A DNA stretch of 64,000 nt from Arthrobacter hankyongi (lineage in GTDB: Bacteria > Actinomycetota > Actinomycetes > Actinomycetales > Micrococcaceae): NCBI RefSeq assembly GCF_022012395.1, contig NZ_JAKLTQ010000009.1:98323-162322 (forward strand), written 5' to 3'. The notes below the pieces were generated by a model, which worked only from the letters and a program-made list of their open reading frames with translations, did no database searches and had not been told where the DNA came from. Both the position numbers and the translations under genes were made by a program. Below, in pieces: positions 7,408 to 15,988 of this stretch; the stretch's first letter is position 1; each line of letters opens with the position of its first letter.

Positions 7408-9743
7408 GCCCGCTGCAGATCCACATTAACGAGGGATTCCTGCCGATGGTGGACGGGGCGTTGGTCTACCACCGCGGCTTTGGGGACCGGCCGACCTCGG
7501 TCCAGGACCCCAAGCCGAGCCTCGCGGTCAAGCCGCGGGTCTTCACCGCCGACGGGCGGATCGTGGCGAGCCGGCTGTATCCGCTCAATGCCGCCGCGCC
7601 GCCGAAGGGTCGGCCCGAACCGGCCCTCCAGGATCCGGCGAATCCCGGCCAGTTCCTGGTCCGCCGCCGGTTCTGGGCCAGCTACTTCCCGGAACGGACC
7701 CTGATCGCCGAATCCGGCAGCACCATCAGCCTGCGGGTGACGAACAACCTGGCCCAGCCGCACGTGCTGCAGTTCCTCGACGTCGGCGGGACGGGAGTGC
7801 ACCGCGGCACCGGCAGCATCGCCCCGGGCCGGACCTCCACGCTGGAGTTCGAGGCGCCGGCACCGGGCACCTACGTGTACTGCGATCCTGGGGCCGATCC
7901 CAAGGATCCGAACAAGGATCCGGTCCAGCGGGTGCTCGGGCTGTTCGGTGCCCTGCTGGTGATGGATCCGCGCCAGGCCTGGCGCAGCCACGCGGCCGGC
8001 CCCGAATTCGAACGGCAGTGGGTCTGGATCCTGCACAACGTGGACCCGGCCTGGGCGCGGATCGCCTCCCGCCAGCAGATCGTGGACCCGCAAAAGACCC
8101 CGGTCTTCCCGCGCTACTTCACGCTCAACGGCCGCAGCGGCTTCCAATCGCTGGGCATCAGCACGGACAAGGAGCTGAACCGGATCCGTGAGGAGGACTC
8201 CCTGATGTCAGGCTCCGCCCGGCAGGTCGACGTCCGGGACTTCAGCCAGGTGACGACGGCGGACACGCTGCGGACCGGACAGCTGATGCGCTTCGTCAAT
8301 GCCGGCGTCGTCCACCACCAGCTCCACTTCCACGGCAACCACATCTGGACCGTGCGGCGCAACGGGCAGGACTTCCCCCGCAGCGGCGGTTTCGTGGACG
8401 CCGAAGGGCACGTGGTGCTGCAGCAGTGGGAGGACGTGGTGGAGGTCCATCCGCTGGACCGGAAGGACTCCGTGCTGCCGGTCCGGCGCCCGCCGGAGAC
8501 GACCGACGCGGTCTGGAACGCCCGGCGGGTCGACTGGGACTACCCGATGCACTGCCACGCCGAGCCGTCCCAGGTGGCGGTGGGCGGCATGTATCCGGGC
8601 GGGCTGGTCGGACACTGGACGGTTGCCGCACCGGTCGACGTGCCGGAAGCCGGCCATGTCCATGAGCTGTACCGCAGCCAGGTCGATTTCAGCTCCGACC
8701 AGATCCACGAAGGCCACCCCGAAACCGAATTCCGGCAGGACCCGGACGTGGCGCTGGACTTCAAGTTCTTCAACCGCAAGATGGTCTTCGACGACCGGGG
8801 CGAGTTCGAGATGTGGACCTTCGAGACGGAGGATTCGGGCCGCATCTTCCCGGCGCCGCTGGTCCGCCTGACCGAAGGGGACGTATTCCACGGCACAGTG
8901 CACCCGAGCAAGCGGGTGCACACCATCCACTGGCACGGCATCGAACCGGATCCACGCAACGACGGGGTGGGGCATACCTCCTTCGAGGTCTCCGGCCAGT
9001 ACACCTACCAGTGGCAGCCCGACGTGGGCCGGCCGGGCAACCCGAACTTCGGCGCCTCGGGCACGTACTTCTACCACTGCCACGTCAACACCACGCTGCA
9101 CGTGCAGATGGGGATGTTCGGTCCGCTGATCATCGACCCGAAGGTGCATCCGCGCTTCCCGGCGTCTGCCGGGGCCAGACGTGCCTTCGTCGACGGGCCG
9201 GAATACGACATCGACACCGAAACCATCCTGGTGCCCTATTCGGTGGACCCACGCTGGCACCAGCTCAATCACGCGGCCGGGCTCTCCGGCGACGACGCCG
9301 GCCTGGACCGGTTCCAGCCGCGCCACTTCTATTTGCTCGGCGGGGAATTCGCGCATCCGCAGAAGAAGGAAGGACCCCAGCTGCTGTCCCGGATCCGGGC
9401 CAACGTGGTGCCGCATCCGGTGAAGAAGCCCACGCTGCTGCGGCTGCTCAACGCCAACTACTTCCCGGTTGACGTCCGCTTCACGGATGCAGCCGGCCGG
9501 CCGGCCGTCATGGCCGAACTGATCTCCCACGACGGAAGGCCGTTCCGCGACACCTCCAGCCCCACGGGGGCGGCGCCGCCGGTGCGGCTGATGACCAGCA
9601 AGCTCAACTTCGGCGCGGCCGAGCGCTACGACATGCTGCTCAAACCCCCGGGGCCCGGGACCTTCTGGCTCACCGTGACCCTGATGGACTGGATCACCCG
9701 CAGGGTCCTGTTCACCCGGCGGATCCCCATCACCGCCCAGTGA
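7404..9743 (+). CDS. Multicopper oxidase with permuted copper-binding motifs
   Basis: 779 residues in several cupredoxin domains. The first (about 95-190) has beta-sandwich features but no obvious copper ligands. Then come HHQLHFHGNH (about 302-311) and YPMHCH (about 380-385), which look like the third and fourth motifs of a laccase. HTIHWHG (about 506-512) and YHCHVNTTLHVQMGM (about 556-570) follow and look like the first and second; the last has an HCH-x5-H-x4-M type-1 site. This order is the reverse of the usual laccase order. No signal peptide is visible; the gene is coupled by an ATGA overlap to a Tat-signal protein. The substrate is unknown; phenolics, Cu(I) or Mn(II) are typical of the superfamily. 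Confidence 0.88.
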   Translation: MSPLQIHINEGFLPMVDGALVYHRGFGDRPTSVQDPKPSLAVKPRVFTADGRIVASRLYPLNAAAPPKGRPEPALQDPANPGQFLVRRRFWASYFPERTLIAESGSTISLRVTNNLAQPHVLQFLDVGGTGVHRGTGSIAPGRTSTLEFEAPAPGTYVYCDPGADPKDPNKDPVQRVLGLFGALLVMDPRQAWRSHAAGPEFERQWVWILHNVDPAWARIASRQQIVDPQKTPVFPRYFTLNGRSGFQSLGISTDKELNRIREEDSLMSGSARQVDVRDFSQVTTADTLRTGQLMRFVNAGVVHHQLHFHGNHIWTVRRNGQDFPRSGGFVDAEGHVVLQQWEDVVEVHPLDRKDSVLPVRRPPETTDAVWNARRVDWDYPMHCHAEPSQVAVGGMYPGGLVGHWTVAAPVDVPEAGHVHELYRSQVDFSSDQIHEGHPETEFRQDPDVALDFKFFNRKMVFDDRGEFEMWTFETEDSGRIFPAPLVRLTEGDVFHGTVHPSKRVHTIHWHGIEPDPRNDGVGHTSFEVSGQYTYQWQPDVGRPGNPNFGASGTYFYHCHVNTTLHVQMGMFGPLIIDPKVHPRFPASAGARRAFVDGPEYDIDTETILVPYSVDPRWHQLNHAAGLSGDDAGLDRFQPRHFYLLGGEFAHPQKKEGPQLLSRIRANVVPHPVKKPTLLRLLNANYFPVDVRFTDAAGRPAVMAELISHDGRPFRDTSSPTGAAPPVRLMTSKLNFGAAERYDMLLKPPGPGTFWLTVTLMDWITRRVLFTRRIPITAQ

Positions 9744-9745
9744 GT

Positions 9746-9773
9746 CCCGGTGCCCCGCCGGCGGGGCACCGGG
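9746..9773. terminator. Bidirectional hairpin between oxidase and prolyl oligopeptidase genes
   Basis: A perfect 28-bp palindrome built on CCCGGTGCCCCGCC lies 2 bases after the oxidase stop and 6 bases before the stop of the convergent peptidase gene. There is no T tract, as is common in actinobacteria. Confidence 0.65.
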
Positions 9774-9779
9774 GCAGGC

Positions 9780-11891
9780 TCAGCGGGTCAGCGCCTGCCA
9801 CAGGAACGCATTCGACAGCGCCTGCAGCCGTGCCGCCTGCCGGTTGTCGCTGGCCCCGGCATGCCCGCCCTCGAGCGCCTCGTGGAACCAGACGTTGGCC
9901 ACGCCCAGGTCCTGCATCCGCGCGGCCATCTTCCGTGCCTGCACCGGCCCCACCCGGTCATCCGAGGTGGCGGTCCAGATGAAGGTTTCCGGGTAGTCGG
10001 TACCGGCCTGCAGCAGGTGGTACGGGGAGAAGGTGCGCAGGAACTCCCAATGCTCGGGGTTGTCCGGATCCCCGTATTCGGCGATCCAGGAGTAGCCGGC
10101 GGAGAGCCTGGTGTACCGGCGCATGTCCAGCAGCGGCACCCCGCAGGAGACGGCGCCGAACAGGTGCGGGTAGCTGGTGAGCATGTTGCCCACCAGCAGG
10201 CCGCCGTTGGAGCCGCCCGAGCAGCCCAGGTGCTCCCGGGAGGTGATGCCGCGGTCGATCAGGTCCTGGGCCACCGCGGCGAAGTCCTCGTAGGCCCGGT
10301 GCCGGTTCGCCTGCAGCGCCGCCCGGTGCCAGTCCGGCCCGTACTCGCCGCCGCCGCGGATATTGGCCAGCACGTAGACCCCGCCGCGGCCGTCCGCGGT
10401 GCGCCGCTCCAGCCAGCTGCGCCCCACGGTGCCGCTGTAGGCCGGGGTGCGCGAGATTTCGAAGCCGCCGTAGCCCGAGAGCAGCGTGGGGTTGGCGCCG
10501 TCGGGCACCAGGCCGCTGGGCCCGACCTGGAAGTAGGGGACCCGGGTGCCGTCCTTGGAGGTGGCGAAGTGCTGCTCGACCCGGTAGCCGGAGGCGTCGA
10601 AGAACGACGGCGAGGCCTTGACCGGCACGGTTCCGGCCCCCTGCGCGCCGTCCCGGGCCGGGCGCAGGCCGCCGCGCGAGAGGGTGGAGGGGGTCAGGAA
10701 GCCGGTGGCCACCAGCCAGTAGTCGTCCCCGTCCTCGTCGTCGACGCCGGTGGCCTCCACCGCGTGCAGCGGCGGGCAGTCGGCCAGTTCCCTGGCCGCC
10801 CAGCCGGCGGCCGGGTCCAGCACCAGGATCCGGGAGGAGACATCGGAGAGCAGGTTCAGCAGCAGGTAGTGCTCGGTCCAGCTCCAGGACTGCAGCGAGG
10901 TGCGCTCGTCCGGGCGGAACAGCACCGCCGGTTCGCGTTCACCGGCCAGGAACCGCTCCAGTTCCGCGGCCAGCAGCGAGCCGGCCGGATAGGTGGTGCC
11001 GCCGAGGATCCAGTCGGTGCGCGGGCGCAGCAGCAGCCAGTTGCGGTGCAGGTCCACGTTCACGTCCGTCGGGACGTCGATGGCGGCCCATTCGCCGCCG
11101 CGGCGCAGGTACGTGCGGGAGTTGAAGAAGTCGATCATGTCCACGGCCACGTCCCGCTCGAAGCCTGCGGTGGCGTCGTGGCCGGCAAAGGCGAGCATGT
11201 GGTCCGCGGGCACCTCGAAGTACTCCTCGGCCGCCGCCGCTGCGGTACCGCGGCGCAGGATGCGGCTGCTGCGCGGGTAGGAGGAGCTGGTCAGCGAGCC
11301 GGGGCCGAAGTCCGTGCCGAGCAGGATGCTGTCCGCATCCAGCCAGGAGACGTAGCTCTTGGCCGCCGGGATGTCGAAGCCCCCCGCCGACGGGTCGACG
11401 AAGGCGCGGTCCTCGACGTCGAACTCGCGGATGCGCACCGCGTCGCCGCCGTCGGGGGAGAGCCGCAGCAGCGCGCGGCGGTACTCGCCGGGGCCGTCCG
11501 CATCCTGCGCCGGGCGCAGGAACACGGAGCCGGCGTAGACCCACTCGATGCCCTCGGCCGCGGCAAGCGCGTCCACGTCCAGCAGCACCTCCCAGTCGGG
11601 CGTGTCCTGCCGGTAGCTTTCCCAGCGGGTGCGGCGCAGCAGCCCGCGCGGATGGGCGCGGTCGCGCCAGAAGTTGTAGTACCAGCCGCCGCGCTTGGCG
11701 ACCATGGGGATGCGGTCCTCCGAGTCCAGCACCTGGAGGATGCCAGCCTCCAGCTCCGCGAACTGCTCGTCCACCAGCTTGGCCTCGGTGCGGGCGTTCT
11801 GTTCCCTGACCCAGTCCAGCGGGCCGGTGCCGTAGATGTCCTCGAGCCAGATGAACTCGTCGTGCGGTTCGTGCGCGGTGTCCTGGGTCAT
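9780..11891 (-). CDS. Prolyl oligopeptidase family serine peptidase (S9A)
   Basis: 703 residues with an N-terminal segment and seven-bladed propeller (to about 420) and a C-terminal alpha/beta hydrolase. The nucleophile Ser lies in GCSGGSNGG (about residue 562), the Asp in SDDRVGP (about 643) and the His in EGGHAG (about 678). There is no signal peptide, so it is cytoplasmic, cutting short proline-containing peptides. The ATG at 11891 was chosen because a TAGGAT -10 box sits 7 bases upstream (leaderless) and because the family's PHDEFIWLED opening follows. It is divergent from the AraC-type gene, with 49 bp between start codons. Confidence 0.93.
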   Translation of the reverse strand: MTQDTAHEPHDEFIWLEDIYGTGPLDWVREQNARTEAKLVDEQFAELEAGILQVLDSEDRIPMVAKRGGWYYNFWRDRAHPRGLLRRTRWESYRQDTPDWEVLLDVDALAAAEGIEWVYAGSVFLRPAQDADGPGEYRRALLRLSPDGGDAVRIREFDVEDRAFVDPSAGGFDIPAAKSYVSWLDADSILLGTDFGPGSLTSSSYPRSSRILRRGTAAAAAEEYFEVPADHMLAFAGHDATAGFERDVAVDMIDFFNSRTYLRRGGEWAAIDVPTDVNVDLHRNWLLLRPRTDWILGGTTYPAGSLLAAELERFLAGEREPAVLFRPDERTSLQSWSWTEHYLLLNLLSDVSSRILVLDPAAGWAARELADCPPLHAVEATGVDDEDGDDYWLVATGFLTPSTLSRGGLRPARDGAQGAGTVPVKASPSFFDASGYRVEQHFATSKDGTRVPYFQVGPSGLVPDGANPTLLSGYGGFEISRTPAYSGTVGRSWLERRTADGRGGVYVLANIRGGGEYGPDWHRAALQANRHRAYEDFAAVAQDLIDRGITSREHLGCSGGSNGGLLVGNMLTSYPHLFGAVSCGVPLLDMRRYTRLSAGYSWIAEYGDPDNPEHWEFLRTFSPYHLLQAGTDYPETFIWTATSDDRVGPVQARKMAARMQDLGVANVWFHEALEGGHAGASDNRQAARLQALSNAFLWQALTR

Positions 11892-11898
11892 GGTCACT

Positions 11899-11934
11899 AT
11901 CCTACGAGTGGGCAGGGACGGAGCCGGATACGCT
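11899..11934. promoter_or_regulatory. Divergent pair of leaderless -10 boxes
   Basis: On the minus strand TAGGAT (11904-11899) precedes the peptidase ATG by 7 bases. On the plus strand TACGCT (11929-11934) precedes the AraC-type ATG by 6. The two promoters share a 49-bp gap, so their -35 regions overlap and the genes probably compete or are co-regulated. Confidence 0.6.
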
Positions 11935-11940
11935 GGCCGC

Positions 11941-12816
11941 ATGCGCTCCACACCGACCACGAAGGGCCATCTCACCCCGGGTCCGTCCGCTGCCGTCACG
12001 AGGCTTCCGGTGCCCGGGGACCTCGCCCACCTCGTCCGGCAGGTCTGGATCCCGGAGTGGGACCTGCCGGCGGGGGAGCAGGTGGAGCAGCTGGTGCTGG
12101 GCTACCCGGCCAGCAATGTCGTGGTCGAGCCGCACGGGACCGGGCTCTACGGGCCGACCAGCCGCGCCTCGGTGAAGGTCCTCGCCGGGCGCGGCTGGGC
12201 CGTCGGTGCCCTGCTGCGCCCGGCCGGGTCCCTGCTGTTCAGCGCGCGCCCGGCGGACCTGCTGGACCGGACGGCGCCGGTGGATGCTCCCGGGCTGCAC
12301 CGGGCCGTGGGCCAGGCCATGGCTGCCGCCGGAACCCCGGGTCCCGGCGGGCACCGGGCCCGTGCCGCGGAGCTGCTGCTCGGGTACCTGCGAACCCTGG
12401 CCGCCGGTCCGTCCGGCGAGGACATCGCCCGCGGCGGAGCGCTGGCCAACCGGATGGTCGACCTCATCGACGACGGCGACGTCCGCTCGGTGGCCGGGCT
12501 GGCCGCGCGGCTGAACCTGTCGCAGCGCAGCCTGCAGCGGCTGGCCTCGCGCTACGTGGGCATGTCCGCGGTGCTGATGCTCCGCCGCCGCCGGCTGCAG
12601 GATGCCGCCGAGCGCGTCCGGACGGATCCGGGGACGGACCTGCGCGAGCTGGCCGCGGAGCTGGGCTTCTCCGACCAGGCGCACCTGACCCGGGAATTCC
12701 GGCTCGTGCTGGGGTTCACTCCGCGGCAGTATCCTGCCCCGGGGCCATCGACTTCGCCCACGCGGCGACCCGGCGTGCGCTCTGGGCGTCGGACAGGTCC
12801 TCCACCCGCGTCATGA
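11941..12816 (+). CDS. AraC-family transcriptional regulator
   Basis: 291 residues. The N-terminal half (about 20-160, RQVWIPEWDLPAG onward, with LLRPAGSLLF) is of the DUF6597-like ligand type found in XylS/AraC proteins. The C-terminal half (about 178-265) holds two helix-turn-helix units (SVAGLAARLNLSQRSLQRL and DLRELAAELGFSDQAHLTREF) and ends with the usual GFTPRQY. The last 30 residues are Pro/Arg/Ser-rich and lie in the 101 bp shared with the convergent VOC gene. It is divergent from the prolyl oligopeptidase gene. Its target is unknown. Confidence 0.88.
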   Translation: MRSTPTTKGHLTPGPSAAVTRLPVPGDLAHLVRQVWIPEWDLPAGEQVEQLVLGYPASNVVVEPHGTGLYGPTSRASVKVLAGRGWAVGALLRPAGSLLFSARPADLLDRTAPVDAPGLHRAVGQAMAAAGTPGPGGHRARAAELLLGYLRTLAAGPSGEDIARGGALANRMVDLIDDGDVRSVAGLAARLNLSQRSLQRLASRYVGMSAVLMLRRRRLQDAAERVRTDPGTDLRELAAELGFSDQAHLTREFRLVLGFTPRQYPAPGPSTSPTRRPGVRSGRRTGPPPAS

Positions 12817-13252
12817 CCGACCAGCGGACGCCGTAGGGATCGCGGATGCTGCCGAACCTGTCCCCGGAGACGAACTGTGCGACCGGTTCGCGGACCACCG
12901 CGCCGGCAGCCAGCGCGCGTTCCACCGTGGCGTCGACGTCCGGGACGTAGAGGCCCAGCGAATAGCAGTCGTCCTCCCCGGCGGGCGGACCGACCAGGTG
13001 GAATGCCGGGTTGACCTCGCCGACCTGGAGCCGGCCGCTGCCGAAATCGAGGGTGGCGTGGACGACGACGGGGGTCCCGTCCGGCCCGGGCAGGTCCGTG
13101 CGGTCCACGAGCACGGCGCCGAAGACCCGGGCGTAGAAGCCCAGCGCCCCGGCGGCGTCGGCCAGGGCCAGGAACGGGGTCAGGGAGGTGAAGCCGCGCG
13201 GGACGCCGTGGACGGTGTGCTCGCCGTGCGCGGCCTGGGTGCTGGTATCCAT
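12716..13252 (-). CDS. VOC (glyoxalase/bleomycin-resistance-like) protein, PhnB-like
   Basis: 178 residues. The sequence opens FTSLTPFLALADAAGALGFYARVFGA, typical of the PhnB-like branch of the vicinal oxygen chelate superfamily, and ends with RDPYGVRWSVMTRVEDL. The paired beta-alpha-beta-beta-beta units sit at about 20-80 and 90-155. Its 3' end overlaps the AraC gene by 101 bp in convergent orientation; the overlapped part codes for a disordered-looking tail in both proteins. The ligand or substrate is unknown. Confidence 0.85.
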   Translation of the reverse strand: MDTSTQAAHGEHTVHGVPRGFTSLTPFLALADAAGALGFYARVFGAVLVDRTDLPGPDGTPVVVHATLDFGSGRLQVGEVNPAFHLVGPPAGEDDCYSLGLYVPDVDATVERALAAGAVVREPVAQFVSGDRFGSIRDPYGVRWSVMTRVEDLSDAQSARRVAAWAKSMAPGQDTAAE

Positions 13253-13314
13253 GCCTCCACGCTAGGCGGGCCGCTGCCGGCCGGTCTTGAAGATTTGCGC
13301 CAACGTTGCGGCGA

Positions 13315-13320
13315 TATTCT
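13315..13320 (+). promoter_or_regulatory. -10 box of the FAD/NAD(P)-binding protein gene
   Basis: TATTCT lies 7 bases before the ATG at 13328. The intervening AGGGGAC also resembles a ribosome site, so the mRNA may be leaderless or nearly so. Confidence 0.45.
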
Positions 13321-13327
13321 AGGGGAC

Positions 13328-15280
13328 ATGGATCGCAGGAAGGGCTACCGGGTAGCCATTGTGGGAGCCGGCCCGCGGGGCACCTCGGTGCTCGAACGGC
13401 TGCTGGCCAACCAGCGCCTGCGCGCGGACGGAACCGGCCTGCAGGTCCACCTGGTCGACCCGTACCCGCCCGGCCCGGGCCATGTCTGGCGGCCGGACCA
13501 GTCCCGGCTGTTCCTGATGAACACGCCCGCGCTGTTTCCCACCGTGGTACCCGCGGCCGGGGACAGCGGCGGCGGGCTCGAGGCCGGGCCGGTGGCCGGG
13601 ATGTCCTTCGACGCCTGGCGCGAGGCCGCGGCTGCCGGCCGCCTCCAGGACATTCCGCCGGCGGACCGCGAGGAGGCGGCGGCGCTGGGCCCGGCCGGGT
13701 TTCCCAGCCGTGCGCTGTACGGCCGGTACCTGGCCTGGACCTTCGCCCGGCTGGCCGCGGCGGCGGCCGAGGCCCGGTCGGTGCGGCTGAGCGTGCATGC
13801 CGCCGACGCGGTGCGGCTTTCGGCTGCCGGGGACGGCTACGAACTGACGCTGGCCGACGGCGGCAGGCTCGCCGCCGACGCCGTCGTCCTGGCGCTGGGG
13901 CATGTGCCCGCGGCACTGAACGCCGAGCAGCAGGACCTGCAGGACCAGGCCGCCCGGCACGGACTGCACTACCTGCCGCCGAACGTGCCCGGGGACGTGG
14001 ACTGGAACCGGATCCCGGCCGGCCGGACCCTGCTGGTGCGCGGCCTGGGGCTGAATTTCTTCGATCTGATGGTGCAGCTGACCGAGGGCCGGGGCGGACG
14101 GTTCCGTGCCGCGGCGGACGGGCGGCTGGCCTACGAACCGTCCGGCAAGGAGCCGCTGATCGTCGCCGGTTCGCGCCGCGGCACGCCGTACCGGGCCAAG
14201 GCGGCGCTGGACAGCTACATCCCGGCCAGCCTGTCGCTGGAGCACTTCACCCGCAGTGCCGCCGGGGCCCTGTACGAGGACGGGATCGTGCCCGGCTTCG
14301 ACCACGACTTCTGGCCGCTGCTGCACCGGGACGTGCTGCGCATCTACTACGGCACGCTGGCGCGGGTGGAGCCCGGGGTGGTCAAGGGCCACCCGCTGGT
14401 GTTCCTCGAGGGCCTGGACCAGCTGCTGGCGCTGCAGTCCGTGCGCGGCAGCCGCGCCCTGTTGGACCGGGTCCGCGCCTACGTGGCGGACTTCGTCCCG
14501 GCGGAGCACCGGCTGGACGTGGAGGCGCTGGCCCGGCCGTTCGGCGGCCGGAACTTCGCCTCCGCCGCCGAGTACCACGCGGCGATGCTGGCGTACCTGG
14601 ATGCCGATGCGGCCGGCTCGGCACGGGGCGAGGACGACCCGCTGAAGATGGCGATCGGGGCGCTGAACGCCGGCCGGAGCCTGATCAAGGAGCTGGTGGC
14701 CGACGGCGGACTGACCGAGGAAGCCTGGCAGTCCGAGCTGCGCGGCTGGTTCGAGCCGCTGGTGGAGGGGCTGGCCAGCGGGCCGCCGCCGCTGCGCATC
14801 AGCCAGCTCGCCGCCCTGGTACGGGCCGGGACCGTGGAGTTCGTGGGGCCGGACCCGCACTATTCGGTGGACCCGGAGACCGGCCGGTTCCGGGCCGTTT
14901 CGCCGTGGGTGGCGGACAGCGTGCACGAAGCGGCACACCTGGTGGAGGCGATGATGCCGGCGAACCGGGTGGGCCGGTCGCTGTCCCCGCTGCTGCGCCG
15001 GCTGCTCGAGGACGGCCTGGGCCGGCCGCGGCTGATGCTTGGGGTGGAAGGCGGGCCGGAGGAGACCTCGGGGCTGGACGTGACCAAGCCCCCGTACCGG
15101 CTGGTCGGCGCCAATGGCCGGGTGAACGAGGGCCTGTATGTGCTGGGGCTGCAGCTGTCCTCGGTGCAGTGGGGGACCTCCATCGCGGCCGAGGCCGGCG
15201 CCTCGGTGCACGGCGGTGCCCGGACGCTCAAGGACGCCGACGACATCGCCCGGGACATCCTGGACCGGGCCACCCGCTAA
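13328..15280 (+). CDS. FAD/NAD(P)-binding protein (NAD_binding_9 type)
   Basis: 650 residues. A Rossmann dinucleotide motif VAIVGAGPRGTS (about 9-20) is followed by the N-terminal domain typical of Pfam NAD_binding_9 (DPYPPGPGHVW, FLMNTP). A second region VLALGH (about 190) is the conserved strand of FAD/NAD(P)-dependent oxidoreductases. The C-terminal third (FVGPDPHYSVD, then GWGTSIAAEAG-like SVQWGTSIAAEAGAS) may close the FAD site. It is cytosolic, with no membrane segment. Many actinobacteria encode it as an orphan oxidoreductase of unknown substrate. It stands alone here, 67 bp before the DM13 gene. Confidence 0.85.
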   Translation: MDRRKGYRVAIVGAGPRGTSVLERLLANQRLRADGTGLQVHLVDPYPPGPGHVWRPDQSRLFLMNTPALFPTVVPAAGDSGGGLEAGPVAGMSFDAWREAAAAGRLQDIPPADREEAAALGPAGFPSRALYGRYLAWTFARLAAAAAEARSVRLSVHAADAVRLSAAGDGYELTLADGGRLAADAVVLALGHVPAALNAEQQDLQDQAARHGLHYLPPNVPGDVDWNRIPAGRTLLVRGLGLNFFDLMVQLTEGRGGRFRAAADGRLAYEPSGKEPLIVAGSRRGTPYRAKAALDSYIPASLSLEHFTRSAAGALYEDGIVPGFDHDFWPLLHRDVLRIYYGTLARVEPGVVKGHPLVFLEGLDQLLALQSVRGSRALLDRVRAYVADFVPAEHRLDVEALARPFGGRNFASAAEYHAAMLAYLDADAAGSARGEDDPLKMAIGALNAGRSLIKELVADGGLTEEAWQSELRGWFEPLVEGLASGPPPLRISQLAALVRAGTVEFVGPDPHYSVDPETGRFRAVSPWVADSVHEAAHLVEAMMPANRVGRSLSPLLRRLLEDGLGRPRLMLGVEGGPEETSGLDVTKPPYRLVGANGRVNEGLYVLGLQLSSVQWGTSIAAEAGASVHGGARTLKDADDIARDILDRATR

Positions 15281-15347
15281 GCGCCGGCCAGTCCCCGTCC
15301 ACACCCGGCGGACGGGGCCCGAACTATCGGTACGCCCACATCGTTGT

Positions 15348-15911
15348 ATGGACATGAAACGCCGTTACCTGCTGATCGTTGCCGGCGTGCTGGGCGCGGC
15401 CGTCCTCGCCGCGGGCCTCTTCCTGTTCGAGCCGTGGCGGCTGTGGACCAGTTCAACCGTTGTCGAGCAATTGCCGGGAGCGCCGGCAAGCTCGGCACCG
15501 GCAACGGCCGGGGCACCCTCTGCGCAGGCGCCGTCCACGGCGCGGAGCGAAGCTGCGGTGCCCATCGTGCTGCGCGCCGGCCGGTTCATCAGCCACGAGC
15601 ACGCCACCACCGGCCGGGCACTGGTGGTCCAGTTGCCGGACGGCAGCCGGGTGCTCCGCCTCGAAGGGCTGGATACCTCCGACGGGCCGGACCTGCGGGT
15701 CTGGCTCACGGACGCGCCGGTGCTGGAGGGCCCGGACGGCTGGCATGTCTTCGACGACGGGCGGTATCTGGACCTGGGGGCGCTCAAGGCGAACCGGGGC
15801 GACCACAACTATGTCATCCCGCCGGGGACGGATCTGGAGCAGTACAGTTCGGTGTCCATCTGGTGCCGGCGCTTTGCGGTCTCCTTCGGCGCGGCGTCCC
15901 TGGCCGCCTAA
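15348..15911 (+). CDS. Membrane-anchored DM13-domain protein
   Basis: 187 residues. An N-terminal membrane helix (about 7-26) is followed by a Pro/Ala/Ser linker (to about 70) and a DM13 domain (about 75-185) with FISHEH, LEGLDTSDGPDLRVWL, GDHNYVIP and a Cys in VSIWCRRF. DM13 domains are extracellular and proposed to take part in redox or electron transfer through the conserved Cys; the role in bacteria is unsettled. The start could be the ATG at 15348 or 15354. A long hairpin begins 2 bases after the stop. Confidence 0.85.
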   Translation: MDMKRRYLLIVAGVLGAAVLAAGLFLFEPWRLWTSSTVVEQLPGAPASSAPATAGAPSAQAPSTARSEAAVPIVLRAGRFISHEHATTGRALVVQLPDGSRVLRLEGLDTSDGPDLRVWLTDAPVLEGPDGWHVFDDGRYLDLGALKANRGDHNYVIPPGTDLEQYSSVSIWCRRFAVSFGAASLAA

Positions 15912-15912
15912 A

Positions 15913-15980
15913 CCCCATCGACCTGCCAGCTAACGCCGTTCCCAGGGGTGAAAAGGGCGCTAAGTGGCAGGTCGATGGGG
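15913..15980. repeat. Long intergenic hairpin, family copy 1
   Basis: Arms begin CCCCATCGACCTGCCA and are identical for 16 bp, then imperfect for about 9 more, around an 18-20 base loop. It sits between the convergent DM13 and nuclease genes and could end both transcripts. The arm resembles the hairpin at 58807-58867 (ATCGAC, then TG, then TAA and GCC at matching positions), so both may belong to one dispersed palindromic family. Confidence 0.7.
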
Positions 15981-15988
15981 AGGAGGGG

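Noticed and set aside
9750-12836. Very long open frame opposite the prolyl oligopeptidase gene
   Set aside because: It mirrors the codons of a clear S9 peptidase on the other strand, is Gly/Arg/Ala-rich and shows no family features; an effect of high GC.
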